From positions 5,578 to 69,577 of the forward strand of contig CAYVKV010000008.1 in assembly GCA_964452355.1 (NCBI GenBank): a stretch of DNA of 64,000 nucleotides, written 5' to 3'. The notes under the pieces were generated by a model. The model was not told the origin of the DNA and did not search any database. It was given only the letters and a program-made list of their open reading frames with translations. The translations under genes and the position numbers were made by a program. This DNA is from UBA1450 sp964452355 (lineage in GTDB: Bacteria > Patescibacteriota > Microgenomatia > UBA1406 > GWC2-37-13). Within the stretch, counting starts at the first letter, position 1; each line of letters starts with the position of its first letter. Positions 24,493-34,071 of this stretch are shown here, piece after piece.

Positions 24493-25581
24493 ATGATCAA
24501 TCGAATGCCGAAAAGTTTAAAAGACCTTCTCAAGCAAGGAGAAGATGATGGATTTTTGGTCCAGGAAGATATCCTCATGGTGTTTCCTGAACCCGAGGAA
24601 AAAGTGGCTCAAATTGATGAATTTTTTGACACTGCCTTTCGAAAAGGAATTGATATTTTTGAAACGACTTCAACTCGCGAAGAGGAAGAGGCGAATAAAT
24701 CTGCGGAAGAAATTGAAAAAGAGCTTGAAAAACTGATCGGCGGAAAGCACGGAGAATCACTTGATCCAATAAAAAAATATTTGAAAGAGATAGGCCGAAC
24801 ACCGCTTCTCACGTTTGAAGAAGAAATTGATCTTGCAAAGCGAGCTGAAAAAGGAGATCTTACTGCAAAAGAACGATTAATAAAATCAAATCTACGACTG
24901 GTTGTTTCTATCGCAAAAAAATATCTTGGACGAAGACTTTCATTTCTTGATCTTATTCAAGAAGGGAATAAGGGGCTGATTCGAGGGGTGGAAAAATATG
25001 ATTGGCGACGCGGATATAAATTTTCAACCTATGCCACGTGGTGGATCAGGCAAGCGATCACACGCGCAATTGCCGATCAATCTCGTACGATCAGAATTCC
25101 GGTACACATGGTTGATCAGATCAATCGATTTTACAAAACACAACGACGTCTTATGCAAAAGCATGGCAAAGATCCGGATATAAAAGAGATTGCAAAAGAG
25201 ATGGAAATTTCGGTTGAAGATGCAGAAAATCTCATGAAGATTTCCCAACAGCCGAAGTCCCTTTCCACTCCAGTAGGAGACGACAAAGAAGCAACGCTTG
25301 AACAGTTTATTGCCGATCGGTCAAAGCCCAGTTTGTACGATGCCGTTTCATCCGAGCTTCTGAAAGATGCACTTCAAGAGGTTCTTGAAACCCTTTCGCC
25401 TCGAGAGAAAAAAGTTCTTATTATGCGCTTTGGACTAGAAGATGGAAAGCCAAAAACGCTCGAAGAAGTTGGAAAAGAATTTAAAGTCACTCGAGAAAGA
25501 ATTCGACAAATCGAAGCCAAGGCTATTCGAAAATTAAAACATCCCACTCGAGCCCGTAAACTTCGAGACTTTCTTGACTAA
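24493..25581 (+). CDS. rpoD: RNA polymerase primary sigma factor (sigma-70)
   Basis: Primary sigma factor, 362 aa. A short acidic N-terminus replaces a full region 1.1. Region 1.2 (DPIKKYLKEIGRTPLLTFEEE), region 2 (RLVVSIAKKYLGR, DLIQEGNKGLIRGVEKYDWRRG, the -10-reading YKFSTYATWWIRQAI), region 3 and region 4 (LSPREKKVLIMRFGLED, VTRERIRQIEAKAIRKLKH) are complete. Region 2.4 and 4.2 fit recognition of TATAAT and TTGACA, consistent with the boxes found in this window. Confidence 0.97.
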   Translation: MINRMPKSLKDLLKQGEDDGFLVQEDILMVFPEPEEKVAQIDEFFDTAFRKGIDIFETTSTREEEEANKSAEEIEKELEKLIGGKHGESLDPIKKYLKEIGRTPLLTFEEEIDLAKRAEKGDLTAKERLIKSNLRLVVSIAKKYLGRRLSFLDLIQEGNKGLIRGVEKYDWRRGYKFSTYATWWIRQAITRAIADQSRTIRIPVHMVDQINRFYKTQRRLMQKHGKDPDIKEIAKEMEISVEDAENLMKISQQPKSLSTPVGDDKEATLEQFIADRSKPSLYDAVSSELLKDALQEVLETLSPREKKVLIMRFGLEDGKPKTLEEVGKEFKVTRERIRQIEAKAIRKLKHPTRARKLRDFLD

Positions 25582-25638
25582 TGAGAGTTCTCCTACTTCT
25601 TCTTGCAACTAAAGACCCGAAGGTGTACAGTAAATATG

Positions 25639-26301
25639 ATGAAAAAGCAGATATCGTCAATTCAAAAAGTGCTCAATACGTGGGCTATAGTCATGATTTT
25701 GTGGGCGATGTATCGCATATACTTCAAAACAAATTTACCGGTATGGTTTGATGAGTTTTTTGCTAAACCGATCATTTACCTAACCCCCGTTTATTACTTC
25801 ATTACAACATACGAAAAGGCGGATTTTTTGAAAAGCATTGATCTAAAAACGACAAAGATGAAGCAGCATATGCTTCTGGGCTTGAGTATAGGAATTGTTT
25901 TTTTCTTCACAGGGTTTATTGTTCAGTATTTCAAAAATGGTGATATAAACTTTATTTCAAAAACATCAATACTTCAGATTCTTTACTATATTATCATTGC
26001 ATTTGCATCAAGCTTTTCTGAGGAAATTTTATCTCGTGGATTTATTTTGAAAAGGCTGTATGAAGATTCAAAAAGTATGATTGGGTCGGTATTTTTTGCA
26101 AGCTTCCTATTTTTCTTTCTCCATATTCCCATTCTATTTAGTAGTTCTGACTTATATGGAGCCGTACTTCTCCAAGTCATGGCAACAGATATTCTATTGA
26201 GTTTTGCTGTATCATTCTTGTATCTACAGAGAAGAAGCGTCATAGTCCCGATATTTATTCATGCGTTTTACAATCTGAGTTTGTATCTTCTTATTTTGTA
26301 G
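25639..26301 (+). CDS. CPBP-family intramembrane metalloprotease
   Basis: About 220-aa polytopic protein of the CPBP (Abi/CAAX protease) family: motif 1 SEEILSRGF (Glu-Glu and Arg), motif 2 FFLHIP and motif 3 IHAFYN, the metal and catalytic residues in membrane helices. Substrate unknown. Two adjacent ATGs (25636, 25639) are possible; a TACAGT box ends 7 nt before the second. Its 3' end overlaps the convergent glycosyltransferase gene by 11 bp. Confidence 0.85.
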   Translation: MKKQISSIQKVLNTWAIVMILWAMYRIYFKTNLPVWFDEFFAKPIIYLTPVYYFITTYEKADFLKSIDLKTTKMKQHMLLGLSIGIVFFFTGFIVQYFKNGDINFISKTSILQILYYIIIAFASSFSEEILSRGFILKRLYEDSKSMIGSVFFASFLFFFLHIPILFSSSDLYGAVLLQVMATDILLSFAVSFLYLQRRSVIVPIFIHAFYNLSLYLLIL

Positions 26302-27919
26302 ATTTTGGATAAATCCAAAAAACATCCTTCTCAGTTACCGTCACGCGATCCACGTCATCTAATTGAACACCGGTATTATTGAAATCTTCAGGCAATCCGA
26401 TATAAAGAGTTTTTTGTCGATTTGCTGTGGGTGCTGAAAAGGAGAATATGAATTTATCAAACTGTTCAACTTCCCCAAATCCGTACTCGCCAAGCTCAGA
26501 AAGATTGGCTTGCGTTTGATATTTTTTAGGAGGGAACTGGAGATAATAGAGCATAAAAATGTATGGTTGACCAAGTTTTTTCGAGACAATAATACGGTCA
26601 TAATCATGGTAGTTTTTTTGTACTATTTCTGACATTTCTTTGTATCCACACTGCCATGCAGTTGTTGCATCAGAATGTTTGGTGTAATGATTGAAATAAT
26701 AATCCCAAGAAAAGAATGTAAAGTACAAAAGTGAGCCCATGAGCAAAAGGAAATAGATATATCGATATGTTGTTTTTATCGATTGAGTACTTTGATACAA
26801 CCCATATGCTGAAAGAATAAGGATCGGAATAATTATCAGATAAGATCGGGTGAGCGACTGTGTTTGCCAAGAAAGCGTCGCGGTAAGGGGTGCCGTCAGA
26901 AGGAGAGAGATGATGAGAAATCGATACTTTTCTTGTCTTTTAAACAAAAAATACATTCCAATAAATACAAACAAATACTCAATTGGGGTGATCGGTGAGA
27001 TTCCTTTTTCTCCAAATCTGATATTTGCATCCCCTTCAATAACGAGAAATTCAGGGGAAAAATATGAGAGATATTGATTGGTGATCACACTGATTGATTG
27101 AGTCAATTTATTATGCAAGATACGAACATCGTGTTCTTTTCGAAGCTCTTCAATCCGAAGAGTAAAACCCTGATCACTCGTAAAGAGAAGGTTTCCCACA
27201 CGAGTTGATGGATGTATTAATTCGGTTACAAAAAATATCATAATTGGTATGAGAGCAATAAGGGAGTATATAGCTATTTTTTTGAAAGATGACTTTTGCC
27301 GTATACCAAGAACTATGATCCAACCAAGCACAAAAACCCCAAGAAATTTCCCAATGTGATAGGTAAAAAGACCGACGCCGGTAAGTGTTGCAAGAGCTAC
27401 CATTATTTTCATGTTGAACTGATCATGAAGTTTGACCAGGAGAATGAGTATGCCGATGGTGACTGCAAGCATAATGGTGTCTTCATGGATGTGTCGAGCA
27501 AGTATTTGAATCCAGGGAGAGATACTTGCAAGAAAAGCTGCTATAAGGGCAATTGTTGCATTTCCAAATAATTTCTTGCTCAGGATATAAAACAGTAGAG
27601 GTGCCAAAATCCCAAGGAGAATAAATGGCAGACGAACGGCAATATCATTTAATCCAAATAGGCTCACAAACGGTACAATCGAGTAAATCGTCATTGGCAG
27701 TTTATTCTCTCCAAATGCGAGAAATCGGCTAGGAAGAAATGATCCATATTCATCTTGCGCGGTTTCAGAGATGGAAAATGCATTGTATGCAAAGGATGCC
27801 TCATCAGAATTAATACAGGGAAAGCCAATCTGTCGCAGATGCAAGAAAGCAGAGATGAGTACAAACACTGCAACGATCACGAGCTCTTTGTTAATGAGTA
27901 TGTTTTTCAAGTATTTCAT
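26291..27919 (-). CDS. Polytopic GT39/ArnT-like glycosyltransferase
   Basis: A 542-aa GT-C protein of the PMT_2/ArnT type. The first membrane helix is followed by an external loop with Asp39-Glu40 (NSDEASFAYNAF), where the catalytic acid sits in this family, then roughly a dozen helices and an extracytoplasmic C-terminal domain. It should transfer a sugar from a polyprenyl-phosphate donor on the outer face of the membrane; neither sugar nor acceptor can be read from the sequence. Overlaps the upstream GT2 gene by 29 bp, so translation is probably coupled. Confidence 0.85.
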   Translation of the reverse strand: MKYLKNILINKELVIVAVFVLISAFLHLRQIGFPCINSDEASFAYNAFSISETAQDEYGSFLPSRFLAFGENKLPMTIYSIVPFVSLFGLNDIAVRLPFILLGILAPLLFYILSKKLFGNATIALIAAFLASISPWIQILARHIHEDTIMLAVTIGILILLVKLHDQFNMKIMVALATLTGVGLFTYHIGKFLGVFVLGWIIVLGIRQKSSFKKIAIYSLIALIPIMIFFVTELIHPSTRVGNLLFTSDQGFTLRIEELRKEHDVRILHNKLTQSISVITNQYLSYFSPEFLVIEGDANIRFGEKGISPITPIEYLFVFIGMYFLFKRQEKYRFLIISLLLTAPLTATLSWQTQSLTRSYLIIIPILILSAYGLYQSTQSIKTTYRYIYFLLLMGSLLYFTFFSWDYYFNHYTKHSDATTAWQCGYKEMSEIVQKNYHDYDRIIVSKKLGQPYIFMLYYLQFPPKKYQTQANLSELGEYGFGEVEQFDKFIFSFSAPTANRQKTLYIGLPEDFNNTGVQLDDVDRVTVTEKDVFWIYPKSTK

Positions 27920-28787
27920 GGTCAGAACGGTTATGAGAAATTGAAAATCGCTTAATGAATATCTGAGGGAATAAGAGCAATGCTTGGAAAAATCCCTTTA
28001 AAAAAGTACTATCGCCTTTCATCATTGATTGTACAAGAAGTTTCAAAAGATAATATTTATGTTGAACAATATATGACAGTGAAGATATATTTTTCCAGAT
28101 ACAAATAAGTTGATTGCGATAGGAAATTGAAGTGATCTTCTTTTTTGAGAATTGTGATCCAATTGTGGTTTCATGATGATGGATCACTTTGATATCTGGA
28201 TCAAATATCACATCAAATCCTTGTTTTTTTGCCCGATATGATAGGTCGATATCTTCCCAGTAAAACGGAGAGTACAGCTCATCCATGCCTCCGAGCTGTT
28301 TCATTTTTTTTGCGTCAAAGATTGCAGATCCTCCTTCAGCCCAACCGGTTGGACCCATTTTCAGATCATCTGCCCGATCATGTTGTATAAATCCATTCTT
28401 CCAAAAGAGCATATTCTTTCCAACCATTTGACCATTTTTTTCAATCTGTGCAAAAGAAACCGCAAAAAGATTGGAATCGCTTTTAAATGCATCTAAGGCT
28501 TTCTGAAATGAATCGTCTTGGAGAAGAACATCATCATTGAGAAGAAAAATAAAATCGCTTTTTGAAGCATGTATCCCCGTATTTACCGCACCAGCAAATC
28601 CTTTATTTTTCTGATGATGAATTATTCGAACATTAAACTCACTCAATCGATCGGTAATAGAAATATCCGGGTTGTCATTTACGACGATTATTTCGCAACC
28701 CTTGAGAAATGGTAAATTATGTTTGAGATTTGCAGGAAATTGATGATTGTTATATGTTGGGATTATGACGGAAATGAGTGTCTTCAT
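27891..28787 (-). CDS. GT2 family glycosyltransferase (rhamnosyltransferase-like)
   Basis: Cytoplasmic GT-A fold transferase, 298 aa: SVIIPTYNN at the N-terminus, the donor-binding NKGFAGAVNTGI, metal-binding LNDDV (about residue 90) and the WEDIDLSYRAKKQG acceptor/base motif typical of WbbL/RfbF-like enzymes. A hydrophobic stretch near 255-275 may attach it to the membrane. Overlaps the GT4 gene by 4 bp and the GT39 gene by 29 bp: a three-gene unit. Confidence 0.9.
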   Translation of the reverse strand: MKTLISVIIPTYNNHQFPANLKHNLPFLKGCEIIVVNDNPDISITDRLSEFNVRIIHHQKNKGFAGAVNTGIHASKSDFIFLLNDDVLLQDDSFQKALDAFKSDSNLFAVSFAQIEKNGQMVGKNMLFWKNGFIQHDRADDLKMGPTGWAEGGSAIFDAKKMKQLGGMDELYSPFYWEDIDLSYRAKKQGFDVIFDPDIKVIHHHETTIGSQFSKKKITSISYRNQLICIWKNISSLSYIVQHKYYLLKLLVQSMMKGDSTFLKGFFQALLLFPQIFIKRFSISHNRSDHEILEKHTH

Positions 28788-29863
28788 AATAGGACCTCCT
28801 TGACTCGATCGGCAAAAACTTCATACGAAAAATTGTCCTGAACAAATTTCTGAGCGGTTGCTTTTACAATGCTTTGCTGTTTAGAATCTTGATGTATTTG
28901 CTGCATGAGAAAAAAGAGCTGTTTCTGATCTTCGAATAAATAGCCATTTCTCCCATTGAATATGAGTTCTTTCGGACCTCCCGCTTTATACGCAAAGGTG
29001 ATACAAGCGCTCGCCATTGCCTCAAGTGGCGTGATCCCTAAGTGTTCTGTTTTTTCCGGCTGGGTATTTTCATCAATCTCAAATCCTGCAAAATGCCAAT
29101 AATACTGGGCTGATTGATAAAGTGATACGAGTTTTTCATATGAAATATTTTCATGAAATACGATTGAATCATCATGCGCAGATAGGAGTCGAAGTTCTTT
29201 CAAATATTCCTTATCTCCACTAGTGGCGGACCCTGCAAGATGAAGAGAATAGTCTTTGAATTCGGGTAGTTGTTTTTTGAGCTGTGAAAACCATTGAATT
29301 GCAATATCTTGACGTTTTGAATGAAGGTGGGGAAAAAACCGACCCACCGATAATATTATTTTTTCTTTTGGATACCGGGCAGGGGTATTGATAAATTCTT
29401 CGGCGATATAGGGGTGAATGACTGTTGGATGGAGTCCCCATTTTTCAAGCCAATTATTGGTAAAAATTGAGTTTGAAATAAACTGAGAATGAGCTGTTTT
29501 TGCCTTGTTTGCAAGGTTCATGTTATAAAGCTTATTATCAGGAACCATACAAAAAATATATGTTTTTTGTGCTGAAGACACAAAATAGCTTCCATCGGTC
29601 ACATAAAAAAGCATGTCGTATTTTTGAAGCGCTTTTAATCGTTCAAACGACAATCCCGTTTTGAAAACATTTTTGACAAATGTTAATGATTGAAAAGGGA
29701 GATTGAGGGTGTTTTCAATGTGCTTTGTGAGATCGGTGTCCCAGAAGATTGAGACGTCGTATCCTTCTGATTCTAAGACCTGAAGAATGGAGAGGATGTG
29801 GCGCTCTCCACCACCCATAACATCGAGGAATGGATCATAGAGCCCTACTTTTTTCCGTGTCAT
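28784..29863 (-). CDS. GT4 family glycosyltransferase (ALG2/ALG11-like)
   Basis: Cytoplasmic GT-B fold enzyme, about 359 aa. VGLYDPFLDVMGGGERH at the N-terminus (glycine-rich acceptor loop), ILSVGRFFPHLHSKRQD (start of donor domain, about residue 180) and EHLGITPLEAMASACI (the E-x7-E nucleotide-sugar motif) mark it. Several Mets (29926, 29881, 29869, 29863) are possible starts; 29863 gives the family-like N-terminus. It overlaps the upstream GT2 gene by 29 bp or more. Confidence 0.88.
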   Translation of the reverse strand: MTRKKVGLYDPFLDVMGGGERHILSILQVLESEGYDVSIFWDTDLTKHIENTLNLPFQSLTFVKNVFKTGLSFERLKALQKYDMLFYVTDGSYFVSSAQKTYIFCMVPDNKLYNMNLANKAKTAHSQFISNSIFTNNWLEKWGLHPTVIHPYIAEEFINTPARYPKEKIILSVGRFFPHLHSKRQDIAIQWFSQLKKQLPEFKDYSLHLAGSATSGDKEYLKELRLLSAHDDSIVFHENISYEKLVSLYQSAQYYWHFAGFEIDENTQPEKTEHLGITPLEAMASACITFAYKAGGPKELIFNGRNGYLFEDQKQLFFLMQQIHQDSKQQSIVKATAQKFVQDNFSYEVFADRVKEVLL

Positions 29864-30626
29864 TGGCATGTTGTTTTTCATAAAGAAAAAGATAGGTAAT
29901 AGTTTTGGAATACGCTTGATAGACACTTTCGATTATACCAACTGAGCCATCCATAAATCCGCGATGTTTGATGAGTCGACGATAGAGTTCGCCCAAGAAT
30001 TTTCGAAAGAAGATGAGAGTACTGGCTTTTTTATTAGCTTTAAAAAGCAAATCAGATTCATAGTCTTCAAAAAGGAGCGTTTTTTGAACCATATCACTTA
30101 AGGACGATACGACAAAATGTTTAATAGGATTTGTTAGGTATCCGAGAGATCCCTTAAATTCTGGTGTGCTATGGATATGGTCGGGCCATCGAACAAATGC
30201 ATTTTTTTCAAACAATCGAATCTGATAATCTGGCCACCACCCTCCATGTCTCATCCACTTTTTACCGTTAAAGATATTTTTTCTTGGGATTTTAAAGTGG
30301 GTATGGTCTGAAGTATGTGGACCCTCAATTATTTTTTTTATTTCAGTTATAAGCTCTGGTGTCATTCTCTCATCAGCGTCGAGAATAGCAATCCATCCGT
30401 CAGGAACAAATGCAATGCTGATACTTCTGATCTGTTCGACATACTGAAAGCGATGCACCTCTTGGATAACGGCACCACATCTTTTGGCAATTTCGACGGT
30501 ACGGTCTGTGCTTCCAGAATCAACAACAACAATCGATTGGGTAAGACCAGAGAGACTTTTAATACAGTCTTCAATATGACGTTCTTCATTGAAGGTGTTT
30601 ATGATAGCGGTAAGGTGATTTGTCAT
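29835..30626 (-). CDS. GT2 family glycosyltransferase (WaaE/KdtX-like)
   Basis: A 263-aa cytoplasmic transferase: LTAIINTFNEERHIEDCI, VVVDSGSTDRTVEIA and the metal site LDADERM (about 81-87), followed by RHGGWWPDYQIRLFEK, diagnostic of the WaaE-like GT2 group. A paralogue with the same WWPDxQIRLF motif lies at 46079-46981. First gene of a four-gene glycan unit (GT2, GT4, GT2, GT39). A CATAAT box lies 5 nt upstream of the ATG. Confidence 0.88.
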   Translation of the reverse strand: MTNHLTAIINTFNEERHIEDCIKSLSGLTQSIVVVDSGSTDRTVEIAKRCGAVIQEVHRFQYVEQIRSISIAFVPDGWIAILDADERMTPELITEIKKIIEGPHTSDHTHFKIPRKNIFNGKKWMRHGGWWPDYQIRLFEKNAFVRWPDHIHSTPEFKGSLGYLTNPIKHFVVSSLSDMVQKTLLFEDYESDLLFKANKKASTLIFFRKFLGELYRRLIKHRGFMDGSVGIIESVYQAYSKTITYLFLYEKQHANDTEKSRAL

Positions 30627-30689
30627 TTATAATTATGAGAAATTGCCATAAGGTTATTATAGATTATTTCTTCCAATAGATTTGAATAT

Positions 30690-31403
30690 ATGAAATTAAG
30701 CATACTTCTCAAAAAATTAGCAGAGTTTACTTACTTTCTCCCATTTGATGTATATGAACGGCATAAATTCATTGGTTCTTTTGTTCCAGATGCCTCAACC
30801 ATACTTGATGTGGGCGGTAGTATGAGCCAGCTTGGCAAATTTAGTAACCCTTCAAAAATTGTGACAGCAGATATTAAACCACCCGCAGATATTGTCTATG
30901 ATGGAAAAAAAATTCCTGTTGATGATGCAAGTTATGATATCGTCACATCAATAGATGTGCTTGAGCATGTTCCACCAAAGTTTCGGACAGAATTTGTTAA
31001 AGAGTTGAATCGAATTGCGCGAAAGTCAGTCATTATTTCCGCACCACTTGGTACAAAAACTCATGTGCAATATGAAAAAGAAGAGCTTGCAAATGCAGAA
31101 AAAAAGAATAGAGATATTCCCTATTTGAAAGAGCATATTGAGCTTGGATTGCCAACACCAGAGCTTATCAGTTCATTTGCAAAACAATATGGCGGAGTGA
31201 TTTTCTATTCAGGAAATTTGAGTATTAATAGAAAGTTATTTCGAGTCCATACATTTGAGGTTGGAAATCCATTATTAAACCTCATATTTTTCTTTTTAAA
31301 ACTACTCTTTAATATGGGTATGAATATAGGGATTTATCAATATATGACAAGAAGATCGTTCTCAGAAAATATCAATCGTTTTTATCTGGTGATTGAGAAG
31401 TAG
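30690..31403 (+). CDS. Class I SAM-dependent methyltransferase
   Basis: A 237-aa methyltransferase: SAM-binding motif I ILDVGGSMSQLGKF (about 38-51), an acidic residue after strand 2 (VTADIKPP), and motif IV/post-IV SIDVLEHVPPKFRTEFVKEL. A hydrophobic segment near the C-terminus (about 196-220) suggests membrane association. Its place among glycosyltransferase genes suggests a sugar or lipid-linked glycan as substrate, an inference from context only. Confidence 0.8.
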   Translation: MKLSILLKKLAEFTYFLPFDVYERHKFIGSFVPDASTILDVGGSMSQLGKFSNPSKIVTADIKPPADIVYDGKKIPVDDASYDIVTSIDVLEHVPPKFRTEFVKELNRIARKSVIISAPLGTKTHVQYEKEELANAEKKNRDIPYLKEHIELGLPTPELISSFAKQYGGVIFYSGNLSINRKLFRVHTFEVGNPLLNLIFFFLKLLFNMGMNIGIYQYMTRRSFSENINRFYLVIEK

Positions 31404-31475
31404 CTAATGACTGGCTTATAAACAGTGTGGTTAGCTTAAACATTCGACGAAGCAATAGTTGTCCCATTAAATAAA

Positions 31476-32933
31476 TTATTTTGCGTGAAAAATAATTTCT
31501 TCATCATTTGTTTTGGCTATTGAGCCGTCGAGACTGTATTCGTTAATAAAATTTTCAACTTCAGTATTTTTTCCTACCACCCATGTTATCTCGCCCTTTT
31601 TTATTTTTTCAGCAAGAATAATTCTTCCCATAAAAAGATTTCCCGTTCCCGTTTCGTATGGTGATGAAAATACCTTACGATCGCTGTAATAAATCGTTGA
31701 AGGATACAGGTGGTCAAGTCGGACAATTGCATCGGTTTGTTTACTCAACTTTCCAACTTCTATAGCTGTCTGAACTTGCTTTACGCTTGATGATGTATGA
31801 ATAATTGGTTGAATATTTTCTTTAAATGTTTTTTGTGAAACATAGATAGAGGGTATTAAAATCAAAATGATCATGAGCCACGAATATTTTTTCAAGGGGA
31901 AAATTGAAAGTACCTGATGTGTTCCATATCCGACAACTAATGACCAAAATGGAATAGATGGCAGGAGATACCAATTATTATTACGCTCGGTAAAAGACAA
32001 TAATAATAGTAAAAAGAATGAATACGAAAGAAGAAGAAGGTGTTCTTTTCGAAATAGCTTGATAAACAACATAACTGCCCCAAAAAGAAATACAAAAAAG
32101 AATCTTCGCTGAAGAGAATAATACATATGCCACCAGTAATCAGTTTTAAACATATCAAGTGAAATATTTGATACGCCTTGATCTGATCGATACAGATAGT
32201 ACTCAACAAATTCTTGTCCGGCAATTTGTTTTCCAACATACAACCAGATGGCAATAGGAGAAATAAAAAGTATTGCAAATATCACATAGTTTAGTAACTG
32301 ACGAACTGGTTTTGTAATGAATGTTTTCCATCCGTATATCAATTCTGTTATTCCAAATATTGCCAGAGGAAATGTGACAAGAGAAGCTTTTCCAAGAAAA
32401 ATGAGTGCAAATAGCAATCCAAAAACAGGATATCTCAATTTGTTTTTCCAAATGATTGCAAAAAATGTCAGGAATATCAAAAAGGTAACAAGCGCATCAA
32501 GATTTCCAGATCGAACTCTCCATATAAAGATATTATTGAGTGCAAGTGTAACGAAGGTTAGAAACGCCGGAAGTACTCCCCATTTTTTAAAAGAGTATGC
32601 CGATGCAATGAGTATGGTAAGAAAACCCACTATCGCAGAGGTTATACGAATTGACCACTCAGAAAGTCCAAACAATGAAGAAAAAAGAGCTGAAAACCAG
32701 ATATATAGCGGAGGCTTGTCAAATAATGCATCTCCATTCCATTGAAGAACAAAAAATTGCTTCGTGCGGAGCATCTGCTTGGTCATTTCTCCGTACCAAG
32801 CTTCATCCCAGTCATCAAGTGATGCATCTCCCAACTTATGAAAACAAAGATAGAATGTTACAATAATGATAGTAAGCGAAAATAAGGATAGTAATATTTT
32901 ACTTGCTTTATTTGAGTTCAAAAATTTCAGCAT
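31476..32933 (-). CDS. Polytopic GT39/ArnT-like glycosyltransferase
   Basis: A 485-aa GT-C protein from the Met of MLKFLN; another in-frame ATG lies 9 bp upstream. It has the classical PMT_2 layout: DWDEAWYGEM with Asp43-Glu44 in the first external loop, then KPPLYIW (about 73-79), which is typical of ArnT-type enzymes, about eleven helices and a short external C-terminal domain. Probably a polyprenyl-phosphate-sugar transferase; substrate unknown. Divergent from the next gene with about 34 bp between. Confidence 0.87.
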   Translation of the reverse strand: MLKFLNSNKASKILLSLFSLTIIIVTFYLCFHKLGDASLDDWDEAWYGEMTKQMLRTKQFFVLQWNGDALFDKPPLYIWFSALFSSLFGLSEWSIRITSAIVGFLTILIASAYSFKKWGVLPAFLTFVTLALNNIFIWRVRSGNLDALVTFLIFLTFFAIIWKNKLRYPVFGLLFALIFLGKASLVTFPLAIFGITELIYGWKTFITKPVRQLLNYVIFAILFISPIAIWLYVGKQIAGQEFVEYYLYRSDQGVSNISLDMFKTDYWWHMYYSLQRRFFFVFLFGAVMLFIKLFRKEHLLLLSYSFFLLLLLSFTERNNNWYLLPSIPFWSLVVGYGTHQVLSIFPLKKYSWLMIILILIPSIYVSQKTFKENIQPIIHTSSSVKQVQTAIEVGKLSKQTDAIVRLDHLYPSTIYYSDRKVFSSPYETGTGNLFMGRIILAEKIKKGEITWVVGKNTEVENFINEYSLDGSIAKTNDEEIIFHAK

Positions 32934-32967
32934 TAAGATCATTATTTATATTATTCAATAATATCAA

Positions 32968-34071
32968 ATGTTTGCCACGAAATTGTACTTCTTTCTTTTT
33001 ATAATTTGCATTGTTTCTTTTACTATCTATAGTTATGCGCTCATTGATCCAAATCTTACTCTGATAAATCATCCTTTGTGGGTTTCTTTTCGGGATCCTC
33101 TTGTTTATTTTGGCTATCATCAAAGACAAGCTTCTACAATTGTTTACATTCTTTTCCTGATTCTTTTATTTCTTTTTCACTGGTATTTTACCCATAATTA
33201 CAAATGCTTCTGGTTGTGGAATACTATTGGAATCATTTCTGTTTTTTCGATACTTTCTTATCCATTTTTATCTCACGATTTATTTAATTACATTTTTGAT
33301 GCAAAGATTTTGACATTTTACGGTAAAAATCCGTATGAATTCATGCCGGGTTTTTTTTACCAGGATGAATGGATTCGTTTTATGCATTGGACGGATCGTA
33401 CGTATCCCTATGGACCGATATTTTTACCTCTCACTCTTATTCCATCATTTCTTGGAATGGGCAAACTTATCTTGAATTTTATATTTTTCAAGCTTCTCAA
33501 TGTTATTTTTTATATTCTTGCGGTATTTTTTCTGAATAAATTGAGTAAACGTTCTGCAGTATTTTTTGCGACAAACCCCTTGGTGATTATTGAGGGACTT
33601 ATGAATGCTCACAATGATCTCATAGCAGTTTCACTTGGTATTGTTGGTATATATTACTTACAATACAAAACACAGCTGATTGCGCGAATTTTGTTACTTG
33701 CCTCAGCGGGTATAAAATATCTCTCTTTTCCAATAGTATTTATCCAGAAGAATTCAAATAGTAAGTTGAATTATTTTCTTTTGTTCCTTCAAACAACCAT
33801 TTTTCTCTATTTATTTTTTAACGGAGGAATACAACCATGGTATTTTCTCGTATTATTTCTCTTTTTACCCAATTGTTCAAGAATTGTGTATCATTGCAAT
33901 ATCTTTTTTGTATGTTTATTGCTCTCCTATTTCCCCTTTATTCGATACGGAGGCTGGGAATATATTTGGATGAAAGAATTGATTATTGTCTTTGGATTTA
34001 TCCTTAATATTATTTATCTTGTTATTTACTTCAGGTTTTTTTCCCTCAGGTCAAGAAATAATTCTTTATGA
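32968..34071 (+). CDS. Polytopic mannosyltransferase-like protein (GT87-like)
   Basis: A 367-aa multi-helix membrane protein. The external loop SHDLFNYIFDAKI, with YGKNPY and YPYGP further on, matches the D-containing catalytic loop of GT87-like/DUF2029 and related GT-C mannosyltransferases. N-terminal signal-anchor helix and about ten further helices. Its last 26 bp overlap the convergent GT2 gene. Confidence 0.75.
   Translation: MFATKLYFFLFIICIVSFTIYSYALIDPNLTLINHPLWVSFRDPLVYFGYHQRQASTIVYILFLILLFLFHWYFTHNYKCFWLWNTIGIISVFSILSYPFLSHDLFNYIFDAKILTFYGKNPYEFMPGFFYQDEWIRFMHWTDRTYPYGPIFLPLTLIPSFLGMGKLILNFIFFKLLNVIFYILAVFFLNKLSKRSAVFFATNPLVIIEGLMNAHNDLIAVSLGIVGIYYLQYKTQLIARILLLASAGIKYLSFPIVFIQKNSNSKLNYFLLFLQTTIFLYLFFNGGIQPWYFLVLFLFLPNCSRIVYHCNIFFVCLLLSYFPFIRYGGWEYIWMKELIIVFGFILNIIYLVIYFRFFSLRSRNNSL

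Noticed and set aside
25582..25635. Start of the CPBP protease at the frame opening at 25603
   Set aside because: The first 11-12 codons are charged and unlike the family, and a -10-like TACAGT lies just before the ATG pair at 25636/25639.
26303..26320. Perfect 8-bp inverted repeat (TTTTGGAT / ATCCAAAA) at the convergent end of the CPBP and GT39 genes
   Set aside because: It lies in the coding sequence of the GT39 gene, has only two GC pairs in the stem and no T-run on the plus strand, so it is not a convincing terminator.
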